From Erodium maritimum (taxonomy: Eukaryota; Streptophyta; Magnoliopsida; Geraniales; Geraniaceae), in contig OY997591.1 in the NCBI GenBank assembly GCA_963921825.1, forward strand, positions 29,781,825 through 29,845,824: a DNA stretch of 64,000 nt, given 5' to 3'. The notes beneath the pieces were generated by a model. It searched no databases. It saw only the letters and a program-made list of their open reading frames with translations, and had not been told where the DNA came from. Below are positions 43,504-54,773 of this stretch, piece by piece; position 1 is the first letter of the stretch, and each line of letters opens with the position of its first letter. A program made the translations under genes and the position numbers.

Positions 43504-43888
43504 GACACCACATCATACATCCATTTGGGAGTCGATATATTTGAACCGTCGACCCAGATATTAACTTATATGAAGAAATACATGATCACCGAAGAAGCTT
43601 TTGTCTTACACAATGATCTTAAAACCTTTTGTGTAATTTCCCATCTCACTCGATGTTCATGAACATCGTCGTTGCAACCAATCTGTTTCCGACGACTGCC
43701 TTAATTACAGCTGACCAAGTTGGTAACTAAAACGAAAGAAATAAAATGTATGGGTAAGTTATATTTGGGCCAACGACATTGGAAATTGTGAAGCAATGCT
43801 GCGTGATTAAAACAACAAAAAAGATGCATTTTGATGCCTCCGAAAACAGCCCAACTTTTCCTCTCTCCCTAAAACATGCCTTTACTAT
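43504..43888. other. Short non-repetitive stretch between two LINEs
   Basis: No gene, no RNA and no repeat that I recognise. Confidence 0.5.
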
Positions 43889-44386
43889 CCAATTTTTTTT
43901 TTGATAGACGAGGGGAAATTTCATTATACGAGAAGAGGAGTACAATGAAAGCAGAATGCCAGACTGAAGAGGTCAATTCTGAGTAAACTAAACAATACAA
44001 AAATTATATGACAATAATTGCTTGTACCACAAGAAACCAAGCAAGATACAAAAAAAACAGAAAAACTTCGTAACATCTACAAGGAAAACATCAAACCAAA
44101 ACACGCAGCCGCGCAAACCTGCCATTCCACAAAAGTTGAGACTGATTTGAGCAAACTTGCAGCTCGAAGAAGAGTGAAAAATAATGTCTGCAACTACCAG
44201 AAGGATGCCTCCACATGATCATTGATTGATATGAACTATAGGTACCAATCTCTTCCCATAATTGTGCTCTGACATTTTCAATGGACGGAGCATAGACATG
44301 TATCATAACTAACGGGGACTGAGATCCCACCCACAGGCCAAACCACAAAATAGCAATCTTAATAGGAATACAATCAGAACAAAGAA
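43889..44386 (-). pseudogene. Reversed LINE 2: 3' end and part of endonuclease
   Basis: The T run at 43889-43900 is the poly(A) tail seen from the other strand. Minus-strand translation of 44386-44240 shows IAILWFGLWVG and VMIHVYAPSIENVRAQLWEE, the middle of an L1 endonuclease. It goes straight into the 3' UTR, so the whole RT has been deleted. Gypsy LTR C interrupts the element at 44386; it continues at 50976. Confidence 0.75.
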
Positions 44387-44626
44387 TGTCACGCCCCAAA
44401 TCCGGTTTTGCCCGGACTCGAGACGTGACTAAAGATTTACAGTAAAACAAGAACAATAAAATAAAATAAAGTTTCCAAATGATATAAATCCTTCAAAATG
44501 TAAAGAGTCACAGCTCAAACGGTAAAACACAATATCCAACATAAAAGAGTACATGTCTCTAAAACTAGCTAAACCCTCAAGCTCCCAAGCTCTGAGAGTC
44601 CGGCTAATACTGCTCCCGCTCAACAC

Positions 44627-44666
44627 CTGAAACACCACAAAGACAGGAGGGGTGAGTTTACGCTCA
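44627..44666 (-). promoter_or_regulatory. Palindrome plus 3' splice-like module, LTR C
   Basis: Minus strand: TGAGCGTAAACTCACC, then TCTTTGTGGTGTTTCAG|GTGTTG. The order palindrome, pyrimidine tract, CAG|GT is kept although the bases differ from D/E/F. Confidence 0.5.
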
Positions 44667-45339
44667 ATAGGGAAAATGCATAACTAAGGCATCCTTTTAG
44701 TTTAACAATTTGGATTTCACGATTTTAGTTCGAGTCTCAAAATACGAAGAACTGAAAGTACATTGAAATACGGGAGTAAAACGAGTGTTTAACACTTTCC
44801 AAGAGTCAACATTAATCATAGGAAAATAAGGGAATCAATGCATTTCCCAAATAATCAAAAGAAGATAGTACGCTCAAGTAATGTCGTGGGACATGAAGTC
44901 GCCACCCTCCGATCCTCAATACTCATTGTGTCATGTCGGATTTTCCCTCGGTCCAGAGGAGACACATACATCAGATTACCGGGAGTATCCCTCGAAGGGT
45001 ACATAACGTCAGAATCTCCGGAAATGTCACCAAAGGACCATATGTCATCGGGACAAGTAGAATAATGTCGTGGGACGTGAAGTCGCCACCCTCCGATTCA
45101 CAATACTCTTTGTGTCATATCGGATCCCATACCCCGATCCACAATAGTCCTTGTGTTATGTCGGATTGTCCCTCGGTACAGAGGAGGCACATACATCGAG
45201 GCTACCGGAAACAATCCCTGAGGAACGCTTATCATCGGGATTCTCGGAAATGCCCCCAAAGGACCATATGTCATAGGGAACCAAGGTATTGCTCCCGCAG
45301 GACGCATACACTTGGGTGAGTCAACCAATAACCATTCCC

Positions 45340-45600
45340 CGCAGGGTAAACCATCCAATAACCAATGCCCCGCAAGGTCCAATAAGCAATGTCCCGCAGG
45401 GTCCAATACCAATGCCCGTAGGCTCCAATAACCAATGCCCCGCAGGGTCCAATACCAATGCCCGCAGGCTCCAATAACCAATGCCCCGCAGGGTCCAAAA
45501 CCAATGCCCGTAGGCTCCAATAACCGATGCCCCGCAGGGTCCAATACCAATGCCCGCAGGCTCCAATAACCAATGCCCCGCAGGGTAAACCATTCTTTGC
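45340..45600 (+). repeat. Tandem repeat, 46-bp unit, about 5-6 copies, in LTR C
   Basis: Units built on CCAATAACCAATGCCCCGCA, followed by GGGTCCAATACCAATGCCCG. Further copies of the CCGGAATCCTC(A/C)ACGGTGT block follow to about 45770. It keeps three repetitive minus-strand frames open; none is a gene. Confidence 0.85.
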
Positions 45601-47370
45601 ACCGGAATCCTCCACGGTGTATATCCAATAACCAATGCCCCGCAGGGTAAACCATTCCCCACACCGGAATCCTCAACGGTGTGGGTACCATACCAGATCA
45701 CCAATAATCACCCCCGTAAACCATCCCCACACCGGAATCCTCAACGGTGTGGGTACCCTAACCGGTATCCCGCAGGATCTATCAAACAATGCAAAACGCA
45801 CTCAAGAGACTAACGGGTCAACACATTGCACAATCACACTTACCATCATACTTACCAACCACGTTCCATTGGTCCATCGATCACCTGATCGTACCCCTTT
45901 GGCACAACCAGTCATACTCGATTATCCATTCAATCATTCAAGCATTCGTTCTATCAATCAAGCATGCAATCAATCATACAATCGTTTAAGCACCCATTCT
46001 ATCAATCAAGCATGCAATCAATCATACAATCATTAGACCCTTAATTTATCTTAAACTAAGCAAACAATGCATGTGAAGAAAACACAACTAATCCGATGGC
46101 TCATCACGGCCTCTCTACCAGTAAAGCAATTTCCCAAGTATTGAAAGCGAGTTAACTAGTTGTACACATCCTAAGCATGCATACTAGACACGTCCGGTTA
46201 TTAGTAATTGAAAGACATTTATTCTAGTTATTCGCATCCTATATGCAGTTCTAGGACCTTTCCGATTTTATTAACCTAATAGGCATACTAAAGCGTTATT
46301 TAAACGAGGAGTTAGGACTTTCCCTATCTTGTGGTCTTCCTCTAATAATACTCTGATGTAATGTCGATTAGCCTCTCCTCCGTTCTTCACACGGGTTCCG
46401 GAGTGGTCTTCGTCTTCTCGGGCGAAGTCCAAACTCTCGGGCAAGTCCAATCTGAGTTTAACAGACAAGGGTTCAATCAGTACCGGTATTTGTCCAAGGG
46501 TCCTTTGAATTGTACAATTAGTCCTTTAAAAGGTCCAAATTAAATTAATTGAATAATTTATTTATCTGATTTTAAAAATAATTTTCTTCAGAACCGGGTT
46601 GACCCGGATCCGAGCCCGAACCCGGTCCAGAATCCGGTCTGGACCCAGACCCGACCAAGCTCCACACCCGGTCCAGGATCCGGTCCAGATCCGGTCAATG
46701 ACTCGGGCCTCAGACCTGGGTCTGGCCCAGTGGCCCATCCTGGTCCACGAGTCACACGGGCCCAAAGCCAGCTCGGCCCTGAATGACCCAAGGCCCAAGC
46801 GTTGCTTGGCTTGAGTCGGAGACGGAGAGGGGCGGCGCTCGAGTCGCTTCGGCCCAGGCGACGGCGTCAGAGGGGTTCGAAGGGGGAGAAGGCTTGGCCG
46901 GAAAGAGCTTCATGCTCAGGCGTGACGATGGCCGAGAAGGGCGGTGGCTGGCGCTCGACCCAACGGTCCCTCCGTCCAGATCTGACAAGGATGAGGGTTC
47001 ACCGGCGTCGTTCCGGCAGCTCCCGTCCAAAACCAGTCTGGCCTGAGGGGTTTCTGGGTAATACGAGGTCGGAGAAACGGTGAGAGAAGCACCCAACCGT
47101 GCTAGTCCTCTTCGCCGGCGGTGGATGGAGTTCAGGAACTCCGGCCAGAGGTGATATCCGGAGAGCTTGTCTCAGATCCGTGCGTGGTGGCTTGGTTTGA
47201 GAACGGATGAAGCAGAAGAAGGGAGAAAGTGGGGATGAGGGTGAAGGAGTCGTGAGAGGAGAAGGTGGGGGACGACGGCCTGATCTTCGGCGAGGTGTGT
47301 GAGAGGAAGGTCGCTGAGAGAGAAGATGTGAATTGGGCGATGAACAGTGACCCGTAGCTAGGGTTTGTTC

Positions 47371-47379
47371 CTATTTATA
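47371..47379 (-). promoter_or_regulatory. TATA box of LTR C
   Basis: Minus strand CACTATAAATAGGAAC is a textbook plant TATA box, about 230 bases inside the LTR start, in the expected U3 position. It predicts transcription leftwards from about 47340. Confidence 0.6.
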
Positions 47380-49369
47380 GTGTGCCTCATGGGCCAGGCC
47401 TCATGCTTCAGCTGATTTGGGCCGGTCCAGTCTCTAAATGGGCCAAGTTCGGCCCATTTCCAAAGTTCAGCACTCCTTTGTTTTTCTTTTTCTTTTTTTA
47501 ATTTACCTTTGCAAACTTCACTCGTTGCAAAAATCTACCTTGACGTTTCGATTTTCAAATAATCCCCTTTATAAATAATTGGGGTGTAATAACCACTTCT
47601 GGTCAACGTCAGTCAAACCTGCGAAAAACAGGAAAATTTAAATTCTTTTAAGACAGACACTTAACTTAACCTGAATTGACCCCGAGGGTCATACCGGACT
47701 TAGGTTGACCCCGTTATCGACCAAAATGAGTTCCAGGGGACTCAGGGCAACTTTCTGATCAATTTGGGAAATGTTGACTTTTCGTTGGAAAAGTCAACCG
47801 AGCGACGTTTTGGTCCATTCGAGGACCGTTTTGGATTCAAAAGGCTTAGCCATCATCACAGCGGTCTTATTTGAGTCTTTTCCTTGTAGCCCGTCAAGTT
47901 TCGTAATTTCTTGGGAAAAGTGCCCGTTCGGGGCCCGAAACGTCCGATTTTAGCGAAACTGATTGGAAAATATCAACTAGATATTTTCCAAAAGGTGTGG
48001 GACCCACCTTGACACATGTCCTAATTGTGGTGGTGTTAGTTTTGGGGGGGAAATGTGTGGTGTATAGGGGTGGCCGAACCTAAGGGTTAAAGGGGGAAGT
48101 TTTTGGAGTTAGTTGTTAGTTGAATTAAATTAGAAAGAAGAAGAGAGGTTTTAGAGAGAGAAGGAGAAGAAGAAGAAGAGAGAAGAAGGGAAGTTGAGTT
48201 AGGGTTTGTGATCAAGCCCTTGGATCGATTCAAAGCAAAGAGCAATCTCGTTCCCCTCATCCTCCTCTACGGTAATACCCAAACCGATTCTCGTTTTGAT
48301 TATTTTGGAAAACTAAGGTTTTGTTAAAACTAATGACTTAGGGTTGTGTGGAGGTTGGGGAGGTGTTGGAGACGTTTTAGAGGTGTTTGGGGGTTTAATG
48401 GCATGTTTTCCGGTGACCGGAGACTCGGGAGGAGCTCCGGCCACCGTGGGTGGTGGCCGGCCGGCCATGAGGTGGCTGGCCAGAGCTGGCAGCAGCCACC
48501 ACATGGTGGCCGAGCCCCCCCTCAAACCCTAGGGTTCTCGGCCAAGAATTTTGGGTGGGGCCCGTGTGCTCGGTTGCTCGGGTTTCAATGTCCGGGTAGT
48601 TTAAAACGTTCCCCGGACCATTTACCCTAAATCGAATCGAAATTTGGAATTAAATTGGAGAAATTGTAATTAACGGGTTTTGGAAACTTTAAACGTTAAT
48701 TAATTGACTTAGAAGTTGGAATTCAATTCCGTCAAGTGTGTTGGGTTCCTTGAAATATTCTAAGACCGTAGAAACAAAAACGGGAGCTTTTGGAGCCCCG
48801 GAAGGCAATTAACAAAACCCGGGCAGATTCGTCATGTCGGGCGAATCTGGCCTTTACGGGTCATTTATCGACAATATCGAGTAGTTGGGGAGTTTGGGAG
48901 TGATCGGCATTGTTGGGTTTACGTTTGGGCGTTAAGTATGTTAATTTTCGGTTTACACGTACTAGTTTAAAAGTACTTTGAATTTGTGTTCTTTCATATC
49001 GTGCTGCGGACCGAGGCAAAGGTAAGCTCGGCGAGTGACTGGGTTCATCTCGGGTTTTTTAGTGGAGCGCTTTTGGAGCTATTTACGAGGTAGGGAAAAG
49101 TAGCCGGATCTCGGCCCTGATTAGGGAAAGTTAATAGTAGAATTGCATGTGACACCGGGGTGTCGTGGGTTGAGTAGAATTATTTTAATATTAGAAAAGC
49201 AGGATACGGGATTGTAGCGTTTAAGAGAAAAGCATGTGACACTTAGCAGTGTCGTAGGAGTAGAGAACTTAGCGATAATTGAATTACTGGAGGCATATGA
49301 CCATGCCCGAAGGTTGTTTGTGAAACTAGTGATTTTAGGACTGTTGGAGGCATCGAGTATGCCGGAGGT

Positions 49370-49640
49370 TGTTGTGCGTTATTTACTGTTGAGTTTGGGT
49401 GGCCTTGAGAGCCCGTGTTATTTACTGTTGATTTTGGGTGGCCTTGAGAGCCCGTGTTATTTACTGTTGAATTTGGGTGGCCTTGAGAGCATGTGTTATT
49501 TACTGTTGAGTTTGGGTGTCCTTGAGAGCCCGTGTTATTTACTGTTGAGTTTGGGTGGCCTTGAGAGCCCGTGTTATTTATTGTTGAGTTTGGGTGGCCT
49601 TGAGAGCCCGTATTTAATTGTTGATGTCTTGGGTGGCCAT
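49370..49640 (+). repeat. Tandem repeat, 39-bp unit, about 6-7 copies, in LTR D
   Basis: Unit GAGTTTGGGTGGCCTTGAGA followed by GCCCGTGTTATTTACTGTT. The same unit occurs four to five times in LTR E and, in a related form, six times in F. Confidence 0.9.
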
Positions 49641-49699
49641 TAGAGCCCGTGTATTTAAATTGGTGTCTTGAGTGGCCGTGAGTGCCCGTGTCTTACTGT

Positions 49700-50125
49700 C
49701 GATGTTTTGGGGTGGCCGTGAGTGTCGTGGGGTTGTTGAACCCGAGTCTTGACCGTTGGTGTGTCTTGAGTGGCAGTGAGTGCCCGTGGGGTTGTTGAAC
49801 CCGAGTCTTGACTGTTGGTGTGTCTTGAGTGGCAGTGAGTGCCCGTGGGGTTGTTAAACCCGAGTCTTGACCGTTGGTGTGTCTTGAGTGGCAGTGAGTG
49901 CCCGTGGGGTTGTTGAACCCGAGTCTTGACCGTTGGTGTGTCTTGAGTGGCAGTGAGTGCCCGTGGGGTTGTTGAACCCGAGTCTTGACCGTTGGTGTGT
50001 CTTGAGTGGCAGTGAGTGCCCGTGGGGTTGTTGAACCCGAGTCTTGACCGTTGGTGTGTCTTGAATGGTAGTGAGTGCCCGTGGGGTTGTTGAACCCGAG
50101 TCTTAACTGTTGAGGTGTCTTGAGT
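49700..50125 (+). repeat. Tandem repeat, 59-bp unit, about 7 copies, in LTR D
   Basis: Unit built on TTGAACCCGAGTCTTGACCG and GTGTGTCTTGAGTGGCAGTG. Nearly identical between neighbours, implying recent expansion. LTR E has only two. Confidence 0.9.
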
Positions 50126-50187
50126 GGCCTTGAGTGCCTATGTGATTGAACTTGCCTGTGATTGTGATTGTGGTTACCTGAAGTTGT

Positions 50188-50390
50188 GAGTTCTAAAGGT
50201 CGATAGCCTGATCCGACTTAGTGTCGATGAATTGCGAGTTCTAAAGGTCGACAGCCTGATCCGACTTAGTGTCGATGAATTGCGAGTTCTAAAGGTCGAC
50301 AGCCTGATCCGACTTAGTGTCGATGAATTGCGAGTTTTAAAGGTCGACAGCCTGATCCGACTTCGTGTCGAGGAATTGCGATAGGTCGAA
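50188..50390 (+). repeat. Tandem repeat, 48-bp unit, 4 copies, in LTR D
   Basis: Unit GCGAGTTCTAAAGGTCGACA followed by GCCTGATCCGACTTAGTGTC. LTR E has three copies and F about one and a half. Confidence 0.9.
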
Positions 50391-50668
50391 CCCTGACTTA
50401 ATTGAGATTGGTTACTGAGCAGCTGGTGTGCGATCCTTTGTGATCTGGTTTGGCGTTGTGTAGTCTTTCTGTCGTGTCCTTGAGGAGGTCGTCGATAGTT
50501 GTGTCGGGTCTACACTGTATTATCGAGTGCTGAGTCTGTTGAGGAAGGTAACGGGTTGTGGGTCAGTCGAGTACTTGAGTTGGGGACTGTAGTCCCGATG
50601 TTGGGTTTGGTTTTTGTGTTATTGGCTTTATCTACTAAGTATTCCATAGTCAGTCTGTTATCCGTGGA

Positions 50669-50706
50669 GGTGAGCGAACGCTCACCCCTAGCTGCTTTTC
50701 CTACAG
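50669..50706 (+). promoter_or_regulatory. Palindrome plus 3' splice-like module, LTR D
   Basis: GGTGAGCGAACGCTCACC (8-base arms, AA centre), then CCTAGCTGCTTTTCCTACAG|GTACTG. A branch-point-like CTCAC lies in the right arm, 22 bases before the AG. The spacing is identical in E and F. Confidence 0.55.
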
Positions 50707-50975
50707 GTACTGATCACCGGACGGACTAGGTTAGCTCTTGAAGTTCATGGAGCTTGGAGCGGAGTCTGGTCTTTACTTTTTGTTGAGTCTAGTGACGGAT
50801 GTTGTACCTTGTCCACCTGTTGGGACGTTTTTGTATTGTAAATACTATTATTATTTTTGGTAATTAAATGGAAACATCAGGGTTTTATTCAAAACAGGTT
50901 TTAAGTGTTCACGTTTTAAATGTTCGCGTCCCGAGTTCGGTTCGCTGAAATTGGGGCGTGACATGGGGTTTTACA

Positions 50976-53340
50976 AAGAAAGACTTCAGGTTTCCAGATT
51001 AACAATAGACCACCAGAAGCTTTTTCAGCAGGAGAAAAAGCACACTCCCAATTACCAAGAAAGCCACAACTTCTTATAAAGGAAGGAGAGAAAGATGTTA
51101 CTCAATTGAGGATTAGAGGTGGAGGAACAGACTCAAAAGCATCCAGTTCCTCATCATCACAAAAGCCTCGTCACCTTCCAAATCCAGGCGTTCAGGCACC
51201 TCCAAATCAAGGTTGTTGAATTGATCTATAGCAGAGTCAACAGATTTCAATGCTTTAATTCCAACCTGCTTTACATAATTTCAATTCTCTTCATGAGTCT
51301 CACAATCTTTGCTTCTAGGACTTGCCTGAGAAAGAACCGGCGTCTGATATAAAACTGAGGCTTTATTTTTCTTTTGTCGCTTCCCAGATTTTTGTTGAGG
51401 AGAAGAGGCTTGCGCTACACGCAAATTAGGATCCGAAGTATTTTCTGAATTAGAACAAGTTGTACTAATAGAACAGTCCTTTGAAGATATAGATAAGCCT
51501 TTTTCAGCTTCCACAGGGTCAGAATTCGATAAAGAATTAGCTACCTTGGATTGTGAGTTATCAATAGGTTCAACCTGATCTTCTTGACTAATCTAATCTT
51601 AAAGAGGATTCTGGCAAACTGATAGTCGAAAAACAAATTTCCGGAACTTTTGCAATATTCACTCCCGTAAGTCTTTTCTATCCAATTTTCATTCCAAACT
51701 ATCATTTTTTTTCCTCAAAATACTCATTTTTTTCTCCAAAACTTTCGATTTAGAAGTTGGTGGTGAGACATTCTACTCTTTGAAACTTATGTTTCGTAAC
51801 TCTTTGTTGATTATTTTATTAGATTTTGGTAAAAAAAAATTGATGAACTTACAAATTTATTTATTTTTAAAAAGACAAACTTTCAAGGGTGGAAAGCGCC
51901 TAAAGGTCGAAAAGACCAAGACTACGATTACAAAAGAACTTTCAAATGGAGCTAAAAGGAAAAACCTTTTAAATAAATAAATAAGACCTAACAATTCTCC
52001 CTGACGAAAAAGAATCAACCTCCACCTGAATCCTTCTTCTTAACGCCTATAAGAGAATTGAGATCAAGAGACGCTTGGAGAGCCGCCCGGTTCCAGATGT
52101 CCATAGCCAAAGGTACAACTTTGAGGGTACGTTCTCGATGCATAGAATGAGTTACAAGCCTAGAAGTTTAAACCACGGTGTCTGAGGAAGTACGCTTCGT
52201 AGTATACCGACCCCTAATTGTCGAGGGTTTTAGGAGGGCCTCTTTCTAAGGACTATCGCCACCCCCTTCCGAGCTCCCTTGAGAAAACTGGTTTTCGCCA
52301 CCCACAACTATCCTTGAATTGAATGTTGTAGCATGACGATCAGTTATAACGGGCTCACCATGGTCAGGCCCAACAACAACATAACCCCCTCCACCCGGTC
52401 CAACAACATCAACCTTGGGCTCTACTTGTTCAAGCCCATCAAACACCACGGACTCCACATAAATAGGCCCAACAGAGACATGTGACTGGGACAGATGAGA
52501 CGGCTAAATAACTACACCAAATACAGCGTGCTCAGCCATGAGGTCCGACGAAATCAAAGAAAAATCCTCCTTCAACTAATGTTCTAGATTCAGGGAATCC
52601 ATGTAATTCGAATTCAAAACATGCCGAGAAGCAAGGTCGTCGGCGGGAGAACCTACGACTTGCTCGAATCCGAAACGCTGGATAATAGAAATCGTGCCCT
52701 ATTTTCCATCATCAATCTGGACCGCCAAAGCACACAAGCCTGGAGAAAAGGACTACAACAAGGACGTCGGAGCTCTGGACAAACCCAGAGACACCTTCAA
52801 CTCCATAGCTTTGATGGTCTGTTTTGGTGAATGTAAAACAGAGGAGCGAGTTTCCACCGGACGAGACTTGTGCTTCCATGAACGAGCAAAGGCCATAAAC
52901 AGGATATAACCATTGAGTTTGTATCCATTTTAAGAGTCGATTACCTGTTGAGCGTAATCCTTATATTTGAAAGTGACGAAGCCGAAAAAAGACCCTCGAC
53001 GACGCGGTCTCTTCAAGACAGAATCTGAGACGAACTCACTGATGGAACTTAGGGCATTACGAACCCAATCGGACGTTGTTCCATATGGGAGATTGTACAG
53101 GAAGATCTCGATCTTATCCTCCACCTGAAGCCCTGCCCTGTATCGATCAACGTCAAGTCAAACGCAAGCTCAACAGGCTTACCTTTAGACGAAGAGACAA
53201 TAGTACCTTTTTCAAATCCAACTTCCCTGACCCTAAAGTAGAAACGCCATAACCCTTTTTCCCATCCAACTTCCCTAACCCTGAAGCAGAAACGCTGGGA
53301 CCACTCTTTCCATCGCCTGCAATGGCAAGACAATCCAGAT
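50976..53340 (-). pseudogene. Reversed LINE 2: ORF1 and start of ORF2, degenerate
   Basis: Minus strand from 53333: an RRM at 53124-52930 (IEIFLYNLPYGTTSDWVRNA; FFGFVTFKYKDYA) marks the ORF1 N-terminal half. The end of ORF1 lies near 51240-51119 (IDQFNNLDLEVPERLDLEGD), resembling the C-terminus of the intact LINE's ORF1 (VIDQFDNLEAEI). Just downstream KASGGLLLIWKPEVF is the start of the endonuclease, continuing at 44386. The stretch 51690-52000 is AT-rich and may be a separate small insertion. Stops and frameshifts throughout. Confidence 0.7.
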
Positions 53341-53817
53341 CCTCACTTGTTCCTTGTTCCTAACCTTAAACGCAACAGCATCACTAAGCCCTTACCCTGA
53401 ACGCAACAGCATCACTAAGCCATAATTAAACAAGTGGTACATAAATGGAAATTAAGCAAAACTAAGTAAAACTAAAAACGAAACTAATTACACTAATAAT
53501 ATATGAAAACTATTAAACAGAATAACAACAACAATTATAGCTAGATTAAATAAAAACATAACATAATTAAAGCAAGAATACAAATAAATTTGAATGTAAA
53601 CATGATATTTGTATGATATATGAATACTTAAGGAAGGTGAATGAAAACATGCAAAAAGTGTGGTGGAAAATGTAAGAAGAGTACAAGGCTTAAGGGTAGG
53701 AGAGATTTCAGATCAAAGTTTTTTTTTAAAAGGTAGGTGTGTCCTCCCAATTTGCTGAGTGTTCCTCTTATAGGAAAAAATGTTTGTTTCTATTACTTTA
53801 CAGAACAAGAATCATGG
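53341..53817. other. AT-rich DNA between LINE 2 and copia LTR
   Basis: No gene. A 25-base block (ACGCAACAGCATCACTAAGC) occurs twice near 53371 and 53401. The origin of this stretch is not clear. Confidence 0.4.
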
Positions 53818-54200
53818 TGTTGGGTTTTGCCCTAGGCCCAATCAGGTTTAAAACCCAATTGAGTCTTTGACCCAATATACTTAATAGTATATTAAAAGAA
53901 AATTAGGTTTAGAAAAGATGAATCATCTTATTCTCTTGTAGCCTCCTTTTTCTCTTCTCTCCCAAAATAAAAAATGAAGAATCGTTCTTCCTCCATTGTC
54001 ATCTCAAGAGTTGAAAGCATCAAATTGTTGCTCGGTGTGGATACACTAGAGGCTTCGTACTTTCGGAGCTATATTGGATTTATTCTACATATCAAGTAAG
54101 TAAGTCTTTTAATTTTATCATTGATTCAAATGCAAATAGATCGTTTTTGGATCGAATACTTTTATTCTGCTGCGAACATATGATATTTATCGATCCTTCA
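53818..54200 (+). repeat. 5' LTR of a second copia family, 383 bp
   Basis: Begins TGTTGGGTTTTGCCC and ends ATCGATCCTTCA, with a Met-tRNA primer site directly after. It is much shorter than, and unrelated in sequence to, the 1.7-kb copia LTRs. The 3' LTR was not found; the element is interrupted at 56110. Confidence 0.75.
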
Positions 54201-54202
54201 AT

Positions 54203-54214
54203 TAGTATCAGAGC
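54203..54214 (+). promoter_or_regulatory. Primer-binding site of the second copia family
   Basis: TAGTATCAGAGC, one mismatch from the initiator-Met primer site, two bases after the LTR. Confidence 0.8.
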
Positions 54215-54773
54215 ATTTGGCTTTTGCATTTAAATCATATATAATTTTTTTTAGTATGTATATGTATTTACATATTATCGAAATATGTTTCGGTTGAAAA
54301 CTAAACTACACATGCTTATGCCTATGTCCGTAATCATTAAATGGTGCTTGGGGATATACATGTATATATGTATGCATATTGAATCTCTGTGCACATGATC
54401 AATTTTATTATATAAAGATATATATTGACATATGCTTTAGTCTTTGTCAAAAGATGTTTTATATATATTTGGTATATGAATATATTTTATATACAATGTG
54501 TTATAGGTCGTGTATGCTTAGATGACAAATTGTTAACTGTTAACTAGTGTTCATATATGCTTAGCATGATGTTGGTTAATACCATGTTGTCTACACCGTG
54601 TGTAAATTGTTGATATGTGTATGACATGTATGTGTTTTTTCATATGATGAAAAATTGTATTAAAATGGTTTTAATACAAATAAAATTTTAAAATTATTGA
54701 GTTTTAATTGATAAAATATAAGATATTTTATCATAGGCTTTCCCATCGAAGAACATAAATAAAATTGATATTC
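54215..54773 (+). other. First part of the copia leader
   Basis: AT-rich, non-coding; rich in TATATG. No motif that I can name. It leads into the hairpin array. Confidence 0.5.

Larger units (their letters stand above)
47585..50963 (+). mobile_element. Gypsy-type solo LTR D, 3379 bp
   Basis: Begins TGTAATAACCACTTCTGG and ends TTGGGGCGTGACA, with a perfect TGGGG duplication (47580-47584 and 50964-50968). It is inserted almost at the end of LTR C in the opposite orientation. Order inside: a start block with GACCCCGAGGGTCATA, a GAAGAAG-rich tract (48130-48190), a donor-like CTACG|GTAATA (48271/48272), a GC-rich palindrome cluster (48410-48525), three tandem arrays (49370-50390) and the conserved palindrome/acceptor module (50669-50706). 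No coding region. Confidence 0.9.
44387..50975 (-). mobile_element. Gypsy-type solo LTR C, reversed, split by solo LTR D
   Basis: Minus strand: the 5' end TGTAAAA is at 50975-50969; the rest runs from 47584 down to 44387, ending GGGGCGTGACA. The target duplication AAGAA is perfect (44382-44386 and 50976-50980). D inserted seven bases from its end, with duplication TGGGG. Net length is about 3.2 kb. No primer site or coding region adjoins it. It resembles the LTRs of B more than those of D/E/F in its middle part. Confidence 0.9.

Noticed and set aside
36000..43520. Target-site duplication around the LINE
   Set aside because: No convincing repeat of the sequence after the poly(A) tail was found upstream of ORF1, so the 5' end was left approximate.
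45098..45704. Glycine/tryptophan-rich repetitive frames on the minus strand
   Set aside because: They come from the 46-bp tandem repeat in LTR C; three frames are open at once and none has a recognisable domain.
52246..52458. Glycine-rich 70-residue minus-strand frame as a gene
   Set aside because: It falls within the decayed ORF1 region of the reversed LINE and has no domain of its own.
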